5,278 nucleotides of DNA from an uncultured Collinsella sp. (GTDB lineage Bacteria; Actinomycetota; Coriobacteriia; Coriobacteriales; Coriobacteriaceae). The notes under the pieces were generated by a model. The model was not told the origin of the DNA. It saw nothing but the letters and a program-made list of their open reading frames with translations, and did not search any database. Shown piece by piece: positions 1-5,278 of this stretch; within the stretch, counting starts at the first letter, position 1, and each line of letters starts with the position of its first letter. A program made the translations under genes and the position numbers. The stretch covers positions 1 to 5,278 of the forward strand of contig CABUTL010000118.1 in assembly GCA_902494375.1 (NCBI GenBank), read 5' to 3'.

Positions 1-673
1 GCTCGTTCTGCGCAATCTGCTCATGCTGCATCAGCGACAACTCGCCGCACCCGGCAAAGCCCTCAACTTCGTCGAGTTCATCCGCCAGATTCACGCCGCG
101 CACGTATCCCATATCTACAGCCGGGGAGTCGCCAGCATGCTGCGCCGGTCCTCCAGCGTCATCGTATACAAGGGGGTTCCGGGGGCGCCGACCATGCTCG
201 GCTTCCGCTTTTCCATAATCATCAACACGCGGGCCTCTTGTAGCGCGAGGCGCCCCGGGTTCCCTATCAACAAAAGCATCGGGCTCAATCGTCATGCGCC
301 GATCGGAATCAACCGCTCCCTCGCCCGCTCGCCCGTTGCCGCATATACTGTGCGCAGCGATGACCTCGGTCGCCCCTGCGCGAAACAGCCCCTCGATATC
401 CGACGGATCGAGTGCTTCTATCAACACGACCACGCGACTCACGCGGCCTTCGGCCGTCAGGCGCGCAACAGTCTTGCGCACATCTTCGGTATCAAACAGA
501 GACGCCGCGATGATGGCAGCTCCGCGGCGCGACGGAAACGCCCGCGCCATGGAAACCAGCCCGTCCAGGTCACCCACGCGAAGCACCTGTGCACCCGTAT
601 CACGGCCCTCGACTTCCCGCTGCAACAGCCCGTAATCGCCGCACGCGCAGCACGCAAGCCAGATCGCCTTCAT
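1..673 (-). CDS. CpaE/TadZ-like pilus assembly protein, N-terminal part (runs off left edge)
   Basis: This frame is open for 224 codons from the ATG at 673 to the window edge, so the C-terminus is missing. Residues 1-107 read as a response-regulator-like alpha/beta fold: strand 1 at about 2-8 (KAIWLAC), a strand at 53-57 (AIIAA), a strand at 80-85 (RVVVLI), then the typical helix-strand ending GLFRAGATEVI at 95-105. No aspartate sits at the end of the third strand (AIIAAS), so it is probably a pseudo-receiver without phosphorylation, as in CpaE/TadZ. In that family the receiver-like domain is followed by a MinD/ParA-type ATPase that places the Tad/Flp pilus machine at a cell site. That ATPase domain is not reached here. 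Residues 108 to about 190 look like a polar, Gly/Pro/Asp/Arg-rich linker. The start overlaps the cpaB-like stop (TGATG), which indicates translational coupling. A GTG at 676 is an alternative start with a 4-base overlap. The frame and coupling are well supported. The family name is inferred from fold pattern and neighbour. Confidence 0.7.
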   Translation of the reverse strand, partial: MKAIWLACCACGDYGLLQREVEGRDTGAQVLRVGDLDGLVSMARAFPSRRGAAIIAASLFDTEDVRKTVARLTAEGRVSRVVVLIEALDPSDIEGLFRAGATEVIAAHSICGNGRAGEGAVDSDRRMTIEPDAFVDREPGAPRATRGPRVDDYGKAEAEHGRRPRNPLVYDDAGGPAQHAGDSPAVDMGYVRGVNLADELDEVEGFAGCGELSLMQHEQIAQNE

Positions 674-1332
674 CACTCGTCGCCTCCGCTCTTTTTGCCG
701 CGCGCCGTGGCGGGAATCGTCAAGCTGACCGTTCCCTTGCCCGAGGCTCCCAGCAGTTCCTTGACGTCTTCGGGGTCAGCCGCCAGCGTCACCCATTCGA
801 TCTTGCCCTCGCGCGTGGCACCGGAATCCTCACTGGTATCGATCACGTACGCGCCGCACAGTCGATCGGTTACGCCGTCTTTTTGCACATACACATCCAC
901 GTAGCTGCCCACGCCCGTAGCACCGCCGACCGAGTGCTCGGCATCGACCGCCACCGAAACGGCGACCTTGCCCTTAGGCACCTCGAGCTTGTGGCTCTCG
1001 GCCTTGGTGTAGACATTGCAGATCACGGCGTTTTTGGGAATACGCGAAGTCGTCACGTCGCCGCGCACCTGGCGCAGCTCGGTCGCCGCGTCACGCGGCA
1101 GCAGACTCGTCAGCCATTCCTGGGTTATGACATTGGTCTCATCGAGGGTCTCGCCCACATCGATATCGCGCGCCGCGACGCATACCTCGGCGCGATCGCC
1201 ACCGTACTTGGCCAAGGTCTCAGCCTGGACCTGTTCGGCTTGCGAGCGAATCGACGAGCCGTAAACCATGCAGAGCAGCGCAGCGAGCACGCCCGCGACC
1301 AGACTGATGGCGATGCGCTTGCTCTTGTTCAC
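673..1332 (-). CDS. cpaB: CpaB/RcpC-type SAF-domain protein (Flp/Tad pilus assembly)
   Basis: This is a 219-residue protein anchored to the membrane by one N-terminal helix (about residues 6-25, preceded by the basic NKSKR). A SAF domain follows at about 48-110, with the typical VCVAARDIDVGETLDETNV opening and an RIPKNAVI segment. An RcpC/CpaB domain follows at about 115-208, with the signatures VGSYVDVYV (142-149) and VTLAADPEDVKELLGAS (181-197). CpaB/RcpC proteins belong to the envelope part of Tad/Flp pilus systems, thought to act around the secretion pore or to hold the machine in the cell wall. In a Gram-positive-type cell the exact role is unclear. I chose the GTG at 1332 because GAGAGGAG lies 5 bases upstream of it. 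The in-frame ATG at 1347 (five more residues, MRGAA) has no ribosome binding site and itself lies against that Shine-Dalgarno sequence. The stop overlaps the start of the next gene. The family is clear, the start fairly so. Confidence 0.85.
   Translation of the reverse strand: MNKSKRIAISLVAGVLAALLCMVYGSSIRSQAEQVQAETLAKYGGDRAEVCVAARDIDVGETLDETNVITQEWLTSLLPRDAATELRQVRGDVTTSRIPKNAVICNVYTKAESHKLEVPKGKVAVSVAVDAEHSVGGATGVGSYVDVYVQKDGVTDRLCGAYVIDTSEDSGATREGKIEWVTLAADPEDVKELLGASGKGTVSLTIPATARGKKSGGDE
683..687 (-). promoter_or_regulatory. Ribosome binding site of the CpaE-like gene
   Basis: GGAGG on the minus strand lies inside the last codons of the cpaB-like gene, 6 bases before a GTG (676) and 9 bases before the adjacent in-frame ATG (673). 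Both starts are compatible with it. I favour ATG by codon preference only. Confidence 0.6.
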
Positions 1333-1337
1333 GGCCG

Positions 1338-1345
1338 CTCCTCTC
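1338..1345 (-). promoter_or_regulatory. Ribosome binding site deciding the GTG start of cpaB
   Basis: GAGAGGAG on the minus strand, with 5 bases between it and the GTG at 1332. The sequence begins inside the alternative ATG at 1347-1345, which argues against that ATG being the start. Confidence 0.7.
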
Positions 1346-1378
1346 ATGGCAGTGCCGGGCGAATGCCCGTACCACCAT
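1346..1378 (-). other. Imperfect stem-loop in the cpaB leader
   Basis: A core of CGGGC (1356-1360) and GCCCG (1365-1369) closes a 4-base loop. It is extended by g1352-c1372, t1353-a1371 and a g1354-t1370 wobble (one bulged base at 1355). Beyond a two-base mismatch, an outer ATGG/CCAT stem closes it (1346-1349 with 1375-1378). In the minus-strand transcript the structure ends exactly where the GAGAGGAG ribosome binding site begins. There is no T-run, so it is not a terminator. Any effect on translation is inference. Confidence 0.45.
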
Positions 1379-1406
1379 TGTCTGGGTGGTCAGAGTGCAA
1401 AGCGGC

Positions 1407-1435
1407 GCAATCGCGATCTCGGTTTTCGATGTCAA
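1407..1435 (-). promoter_or_regulatory. Candidate promoter for the cpaB operon
   Basis: A perfect TTGACA hexamer lies at 1435-1430 on the minus strand, in the only gap between the rsgA terminator and cpaB. At 17 bases spacing the -10 position reads GATTGC (1412-1407), which is a poor match to TATAAT. The element is therefore either an activator-dependent promoter or a chance -35 hexamer. Confidence 0.3.
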
Positions 1436-1442
1436 ACCAATC

Positions 1443-1494
1443 GCTGACCAAAAACTAACCAGCCCGTCAAGCTCGTGGCAAGGTTTTGGTCAGC
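1443..1494. repeat. 11-bp perfect inverted repeat upstream of cpaB (possible operator)
   Basis: GCTGACCAAAA at 1443-1453 is the exact reverse complement of TTTTGGTCAGC at 1484-1494, with a 30-base spacer. The core TGGTCAG appears once more at 1387-1393, beyond the candidate -35. There is no T-run after either arm, so this is not a terminator. The position just upstream of the candidate -35 (1430-1435) would suit a regulator binding two separated half-sites, but no regulator gene is in the window. Confidence 0.5.
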
Positions 1495-1532
1495 ACGTCA
1501 GCAAACTGCATGTTTCGAGGCTTTTTCGCAGC

Positions 1533-1567
1533 AAAAAAGCCGTCTCCCGAACAGTTGGAAGACGGCT
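1533..1567 (-). terminator. Rho-independent terminator of rsgA
   Basis: On the minus strand, an 8-bp perfect stem pairs AGCCGTCT (1567-1560) with AGACGGCT (1545-1538) around a 14-base loop, and a run of six T (1538-1533) overlaps the stem's last base. It begins 18 bases beyond the rsgA stop codon. The opposite orientation has no T-run. It separates rsgA from the pilus genes. Confidence 0.88.
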
Positions 1568-1584
1568 GTCATAGGAAAAATCAA

Positions 1585-2769
1585 TTACAGGTGGACATCG
1601 GGATCGAGCATTTGAGCACTCACGCGCATGGATGACGCCAGGTTTTGGAACGTTTCCAAACGCAGGCTGTCGATCTGCCCGGCGTCCTCGGCCTCGCGAA
1701 CGGCACAACCCGGCTCATGGGTATGCGTGCAATCGCCAAACCGGCACGCGCGCGATGCCTCGACAATCTCGGGGAAGGCGCGCGCCAGACCCCGCTCGTG
1801 ACCCACGAGCGGTAAGCTGCGCAGGCCCGGGGCATCGGCGATCACGCCGGCGTCGCCCGGCAGTGCCACCATCACGCGCGCGACGGTAGTGTGACGGCCC
1901 TGGTCGTCGCGTTCGCGCACACCGCCAGTCGCCAACGTATCGTGGCCCAGCAGCGCATTGAGCAGCGTCGACTTGCCGGCACCCGACTCGCCCAGAATCA
2001 TGGCGCAGCTCCCGGCAGGCACGCAGGAACGAACCTCGTCCAGGCCGCGCCCCTCGGCAGAGGACGTCACGATCACGCGCACGTCCGGACCCACCAGGCG
2101 GCGCATGCGGTCCAGATCGCGCTCGAGCTCCTCGGCATCGCAGCGATCAGCTTTGGTGAGCACCACCACCGGTTCGGCATCGCAGTCGAGCGCCAACACC
2201 AGCGAGCGCGCCACGCGGTCGAGCAGCACCTCACCGGCACCGAGCGCCTGCACGATTAGCACGCTATCCACGTTGGAGCAGAGCACCTGGCGCTCTCCAC
2301 GGGCACGGCCGCGCCAACGCTCAAAGCTCGTACGGCGCGGCAGTACGCACTCGATGACGCCCATGTCGTGCCCGGGAGCACGGCGAACCGCCACGCGGTC
2401 GCCCACGGCGGGCAGCAAGACCTCGTCCTCGCCACGCGACTTGGCAAACCCTACGGCATGCTCGGCACGAAACGCGTCATCGGCAGTTACCACCAGCGGA
2501 AACCCGCGGTCCAGGCGCACCACGGCACCAAGCTGCATCTGCTCGGGCTCCTCGGCCTGTGCGCAAAAGTCGTCAAATGCAGCCCGCTGAGCCGCATCGA
2601 CCGGCAGGCCATCAAACGCCGGAACGTCCTGCAGCGCGTCAAGCCCCGGCACGCTTGCCAGCAGCTCCTCAGCAGATACGGGAGCCTCGGTCGCGAGCTT
2701 CCGACGACGATCACGCTTAGCCCGCGCCCCCGTCGTCTTTTTCTTCGCCTTAGCCTTAGCCTTGCCCAC
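1585..2769 (-). CDS. rsgA: Ribosome small subunit-dependent GTPase RsgA
   Basis: A 394-residue circularly permuted GTPase that in known bacteria binds the maturing 30S subunit near the decoding centre and releases upon GTP hydrolysis. Domain order: a Lys/Arg-rich tail (1-24), a variable acidic stretch (about 25-78), an OB fold (about 79-145, with LGAVVRLDRG and VGDRVAVRR), then the G domain. Its motifs come in the permuted order G4 TKAD (205-208), G5 TSSAEG (235-240), G1 GESGAGKST (260-268), G2 GRHTT (291-295), G3 DAPG (312-315). A C-terminal zinc-binding segment has C342, C347, H349 and C355 in the family's C-x4-C-x-H-x5-C spacing. G3 reads DAPG where DTPG is usual. The protein is longer than the roughly 300-350 residues common in the family, and the excess is N-terminal. 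The start is a GTG with GGGAGG 5 bases upstream. It is a single-gene unit flanked by terminators. The identification is secure. Confidence 0.96.
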   Translation of the reverse strand: MGKAKAKAKKKTTGARAKRDRRRKLATEAPVSAEELLASVPGLDALQDVPAFDGLPVDAAQRAAFDDFCAQAEEPEQMQLGAVVRLDRGFPLVVTADDAFRAEHAVGFAKSRGEDEVLLPAVGDRVAVRRAPGHDMGVIECVLPRRTSFERWRGRARGERQVLCSNVDSVLIVQALGAGEVLLDRVARSLVLALDCDAEPVVVLTKADRCDAEELERDLDRMRRLVGPDVRVIVTSSAEGRGLDEVRSCVPAGSCAMILGESGAGKSTLLNALLGHDTLATGGVRERDDQGRHTTVARVMVALPGDAGVIADAPGLRSLPLVGHERGLARAFPEIVEASRACRFGDCTHTHEPGCAVREAEDAGQIDSLRLETFQNLASSMRVSAQMLDPDVHL

Positions 2770-2774
2770 AAGCG

Positions 2775-2780
2775 CCTCCC
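2775..2780 (-). promoter_or_regulatory. Ribosome binding site of rsgA
   Basis: GGGAGG on the minus strand, 5 bases before the GTG start at 2769, supports this non-ATG start. Its strength contrasts with the absence of any other start with a good site nearby. Confidence 0.75.
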
Positions 2781-2807
2781 AGCACCATAAATCACAACTG
2801 AGCAGGT

Positions 2808-2837
2808 ATTTTAAATCAAAAAGAGCTGGCCGGGCAA
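2808..2837 (-). promoter_or_regulatory. Candidate rsgA promoter
   Basis: On the minus strand, TTGCCC (2837-2832, four of six matches to TTGACA) and TAAAAT (2813-2808, five of six matches to TATAAT) are separated by 18 bases, in the only AT-rich stretch before rsgA. The -35 lies within the right-hand terminator-like repeat unit. A leader of roughly 30 bases would follow. No transcript data, so moderate to low confidence. Confidence 0.45.
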
Positions 2838-2873
2838 AGCCCTAAATCAAAAAGAGCCGGTCGAGCAAACGCT
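2812..2873. repeat. 31-bp tandem direct repeat, two copies
   Basis: Unit 1 (2812-2842) and unit 2 (2843-2873) share their first 15 bases exactly (TAAATCAAAAAGAGC). They continue with the same pattern, GG-CG-GCAAA, apart from three substitutions, then diverge over the last bases. Unit 2 forms the T-run, one arm and the loop of the ATPase terminator. Unit 1 repeats these without the matching second arm and forms only a short GGGC/GCCC hairpin (2832-2835 with 2839-2842). Confidence 0.75.
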
Positions 2874-2883
2874 CGATCGGCTC
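2849..2883 (-). terminator. Rho-independent terminator of the P-type ATPase gene
   Basis: A 13-bp stem pairs 2854-2866 with 2871-2883 (GAGCCGGTCGAGC against GCTCGATCGGCTC) with one G-T type mismatch, closing a 4-base loop (2867-2870). On the minus strand five T follow (2853-2849). It lies about 160 bases past the ATPase stop codon and before the rsgA promoter. Confidence 0.9.
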
Positions 2884-2943
2884 ACAAACTTTCCCTCAGC
2901 CCTTTATCATCCGCGCGGGAGAAAAGCCAGCAAGGATACCGCA

Positions 2944-3031
2944 GGGCCCGCCCCGGAAGCCCTTTCTCCCGAACGATCCCGCAGCGCGAAGCGCGAGGAC
3001 CAGTGAGGGAGAAAGGGCGTGGGGCGGGCCC
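2944..3031. repeat. Large interrupted inverted repeat in the ATPase 3' region
   Basis: The arms pair in two blocks: GGGCCCGCCCC (2944-2954) with GGGGCGGGCCC (3021-3031), and GCCCTTTCTCCC (2959-2970) with GGGAGAAAGGGC (3007-3018). That gives 23 exact pairs around a small asymmetric internal loop (GGAA against GT). The 36-base apical region carries its own mini-hairpin, GCGC-GAA-GCGC (2984-2994). There is no T-run on either side, so it is not an intrinsic terminator. It starts 12 bases after the ATPase stop codon. It could be an intergenic repeat family, an RNA 3'-end stabiliser or a small mobile palindrome. The sequence alone does not decide. Confidence 0.8.
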
Positions 3032-3043
3032 GGACAGGTTAAC

Positions 3044-5278
3044 TTACTCCTTCTCGACCGCGCGCATGATCGCCTTGTAGATCTCCATAAGCGGGATGAT
3101 CAGGAAGGCCAGACCCAGCGCGGCAAGAACGCCCTTGAGCTCAAGCGTCACGGGGCCAAAGAACATCTCGGCAAGCGTCGGCTGCACGGTCACGATCACC
3201 GTCAGCACCAGTGCCAGCGCGGCGGAAGCCCACAGCCACTTGTTCTGCTTCTTCATGGTGAACAGCGACGCACGACGGCTGCGCATATTGAAGCAGTGGA
3301 AAATCTCGACCATGTTGAGCGTGATGAACGCCATCATCACGCCTTCCTCGTCGGCATTGCCGGCGATCATATCGGCGATGTGGATGTAGCCCATGTCAAA
3401 GTACACGCCCACAAAGAAGCTCGCCAGCACCAGCACGGTGATGATTAGGCCCTGGACCACGCAGTCCAGACCCATATGTCCGGCAAAGACACCGTCCTTG
3501 GCGTTGCGCGGCTTGCGCTTCATGATGTCGCCCTCGGCATCCTCCATGCCCAGCGCGAGCGCGGGGAAGCAGTCGGTGACCAGGTTCACCCACAGCAGCT
3601 GCACCGGCTGGAAGATGGTAAAGCCGATGAGCGTGGCGATAAACACCGAGAATACCTCGGCAAGGTTGGCCGAAAGCAGGAACTGGATGACCTTGCGGAT
3701 GTTGTCGTAGATGCGACGGCCCTCTTCGCAGGCACCGATGATGGTGGCGAAGTTGTCATCGGCAAGCACCATGTCGGCGACGTTCTTGGTGACGTCGGTG
3801 CCGGTGATGCCCATGCCAACGCCGATGTCGGCGCGCTTGATGGACGGGGCGTCGTTGACGCCGTCGCCCGTCATGGCCACGATCTGGTCGCGCGACTTCC
3901 AAGCCTCGACGATGCGGGTCTTATGCTCGGGCTGGACGCGGGCGTACACGCCGTAATCCTCGATGTGCGCGTCGAGCTCCTCGTCGCTCATGCGATCGAG
4001 GTCGGCACCGGTGATGGCATGGCTGCGATCGGTGACGATTCCCAGCTGCTTGGCAATGGCCACGGCGGTGTCGATATGGTCGCCCGTGATCATGACGGTG
4101 CGGATACCGGCGTCGTGGGCCTCGCGGATGGCGTCGGCGACCTCGGGGCGGACCGGGTCAATCATGCCGGACAGGCCGCAGAAGACCAGGTCGTGCTCGA
4201 GCGCAGCGGGGCTGCAGTCGCTCGGGACCTCGGTGTAGGTGCGGCTTGCCAGCGCCAGCACGCGCAGGGCCTCGTCGGCCATGGCCTTGTTGGCGGCCAC
4301 AAGCTCGGCACGACGCTCCTCGGTCAGGGGGACGACCTTATCGCCGTCGTAGATATGGGTGCACAGGCCGATCACCACGTCGGGCGCGCCCTTGGTGTAC
4401 TGCTCATACTCGCCGTCAAGGGTCTCGACGACCACGGACATCATCTTGCGGCCCGAGTCGAACGGGGCCTCGCCCACGCGCGGGTGCTCGGCAGTCAGGC
4501 CAGTGAGGCCCGCCTTGCCGGCGTCGTTGACGAGCGCGCACTCAGTCGGCTCGCCCACGGCCTCGCCCAAGTCCTCATCCCACTGGGCATCGGAGCACAG
4601 CGCCATACCGGCCAGGAACTTCTCCTTAGGCGCGGCGAGTTCGTGCTTGACGACGGTCATCTTGTTCTGGGTGAGGGTACCGGTCTTGTCGGAGCAGATG
4701 GTCTGCGTGCAGCCAAGGGTCTCGACGGCAGAGAGCTTGCGGATGATTGCCTGACGCTTGGCCATCTTGGTCACGCCAAGCGACAGCACGATGGTCACGA
4801 CGGCAACCAGGCCCTCGGGGATGGCGGCGACGGCAAGCGAGACAGCGACCATAAAGGTGTCGAGCAGGGCGGTCGGGTCGGTAAGAACGTTGCCCACGCC
4901 GTGACGGATGATATCAACGCCAAAGATAACGACGCAGATGACGATCACCATAATGGTGAGGATGCGGCTGAGCTCGGCAAGCTTCACCTGCAGCGGCGTA
5001 AGCTCTTCCTTGGCCTCAGCCAGGGCGCCGGCAATCTTGCCCATCTCGGTGTCCATGCCGGTGCCGACCACGACGGCGCGGCCGCGGCCGTACACCACGG
5101 TGGAGCCCATGTAGCACATGTTCTTGCGGTCGCCGAGCGGCACGTCATCGGTGCCCGCGGCAAGCTCGATCACGTTGGCATGCTTCTCTACGGGCACGGA
5201 CTCGCCGGTGAGTGCGGCCTCTTCGATCTTCATCGTGGCGCTCTCGAGCACACGGCAGTCGGCCGGGACGGAGTCGCC
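3044..5278 (-). CDS. Cation-translocating P-type ATPase, probably Ca2+-transporting (N-terminus beyond right edge)
   Basis: The frame is open to the right edge, leaving 744 visible residues. By comparison with SERCA about 150 N-terminal residues (M1, M2 and part of the A domain) are missing. GDSVPADCRVLES (1-13) and TGES (24-27) are A-domain motifs. M3 is at about 105-124 and M4 at about 139-166 with PEGL (154-157). The P domain has DKTGT (197-201, phosphorylated aspartate D197), TGD (398-400) and TGDGVNDAP (470-478). The N domain has KGAPD (296-300). Six C-terminal helices (M5-M10) follow. The ion-site positions of SERCA appear kept: E155 (M4), N538 and E541 (M5), N565, T568 and D569 (M6), E658 (M8). 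Such pumps expel Ca2+ from the cytoplasm using ATP. The gene ends alone, with a terminator downstream. The P2 class is certain; Ca2+ rather than another cation is inferred from these residues. Confidence 0.95.
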   Translation of the reverse strand, partial: GDSVPADCRVLESATMKIEEAALTGESVPVEKHANVIELAAGTDDVPLGDRKNMCYMGSTVVYGRGRAVVVGTGMDTEMGKIAGALAEAKEELTPLQVKLAELSRILTIMVIVICVVIFGVDIIRHGVGNVLTDPTALLDTFMVAVSLAVAAIPEGLVAVVTIVLSLGVTKMAKRQAIIRKLSAVETLGCTQTICSDKTGTLTQNKMTVVKHELAAPKEKFLAGMALCSDAQWDEDLGEAVGEPTECALVNDAGKAGLTGLTAEHPRVGEAPFDSGRKMMSVVVETLDGEYEQYTKGAPDVVIGLCTHIYDGDKVVPLTEERRAELVAANKAMADEALRVLALASRTYTEVPSDCSPAALEHDLVFCGLSGMIDPVRPEVADAIREAHDAGIRTVMITGDHIDTAVAIAKQLGIVTDRSHAITGADLDRMSDEELDAHIEDYGVYARVQPEHKTRIVEAWKSRDQIVAMTGDGVNDAPSIKRADIGVGMGITGTDVTKNVADMVLADDNFATIIGACEEGRRIYDNIRKVIQFLLSANLAEVFSVFIATLIGFTIFQPVQLLWVNLVTDCFPALALGMEDAEGDIMKRKPRNAKDGVFAGHMGLDCVVQGLIITVLVLASFFVGVYFDMGYIHIADMIAGNADEEGVMMAFITLNMVEIFHCFNMRSRRASLFTMKKQNKWLWASAALALVLTVIVTVQPTLAEMFFGPVTLELKGVLAALGLAFLIIPLMEIYKAIMRAVEKE

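Noticed and set aside
123..281. Possible frameshift: another minus frame encodes about 54 residues (MLLLIGNPGRL...) in the linker region of the CpaE-like gene
   Set aside because: The main frame is open throughout and needs no correction. The alternative frame ends in stops on both sides and has no recognisable domain.
457..657. Minus-strand open frame of 66 codons inside the CpaE-like gene
   Set aside because: It is out of frame with the continuous 224-codon frame that shows the receiver-like fold and coupling to cpaB.
23..904. Plus-strand open frame of 293 codons
   Set aside because: It is antisense to the CpaE-like and cpaB-like genes, has no ribosome binding site or recognisable domain, and is rich in Arg, Ala, Ser and Pro as expected from the reverse of GC-rich coding DNA.
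589..1458. Plus-strand open frame of 289 codons
   Set aside because: It lies opposite the convincing SAF-domain gene and runs through its leader. It has no family signature and a His/Arg/Ala-rich composition typical of a shadow frame.
1958..2590. Plus-strand open frame of 210 codons within rsgA, and others at 1891-2259 and 2368-2790
   Set aside because: All are antisense to rsgA, whose GTPase motifs are intact. Their composition is Ser/Arg/Thr-rich without domains.
2812..2873. Tandem repeat as a CRISPR array
   Set aside because: There are only two directly abutting diverged units with no spacers and no cas genes.
2944..3031. Inverted repeat as an intrinsic terminator or an insertion-sequence end
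   Set aside because: Neither flank has a T-run, and there is no transposase, target duplication or second matching end in the window.

Overview
The window comes from a GC-rich bacterium. Protein style and gene content (SERCA-like Ca-ATPase, long RsgA, Tad/Flp pilus genes) suggest an actinobacterium of the Coriobacteriia, close to Collinsella. That placement is inferred from protein character, because there is no rRNA or other marker here. All four supported genes lie on the minus strand, so transcription runs from the right edge to the left edge.

From right to left: (1) 5278-3044 is the C-terminal ~744 residues of a P-type (P2) cation ATPase, most likely Ca2+-transporting, whose N-terminus lies beyond the window. 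(2) 3043-2770 is a structured intergenic region. It holds a large interrupted inverted repeat (2944-3031), a strong Rho-independent terminator (2849-2883), a 31-bp tandem repeat that copies half of that terminator (2812-2873), and a candidate rsgA promoter and ribosome binding site. (3) 2769-1585 is rsgA, the circularly permuted GTPase that acts in 30S ribosome maturation, followed by its own terminator (1533-1567). (4) 1532-1333 is a leader region with an 11-bp inverted repeat, a further copy of its core, a consensus -35 hexamer and a stem-loop next to the ribosome binding site. (5) 1332-673 is a CpaB/RcpC-type SAF-domain protein. (6) 673 to the left edge is a translationally coupled gene, open to the edge, whose N-terminus looks like the degenerate receiver domain of CpaE/TadZ pilus proteins.

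The ATPase and rsgA appear to be separate single-gene units, each ended by its own terminator. The cpaB-like gene and the following gene look like the first two genes of a Tad/Flp-type pilus or secretion operon that continues to the left. The plus strand is open over long stretches, but those reading frames are antisense to convincing minus-strand genes and have no ribosome binding sites or recognisable domains that I could see.

I found no clearly new multi-gene system. The points most worth a second look are the non-coding structures at 2812-3031, the repeated TGGTCAG element before the pilus genes, and the unusually long linker in the CpaE-like protein.
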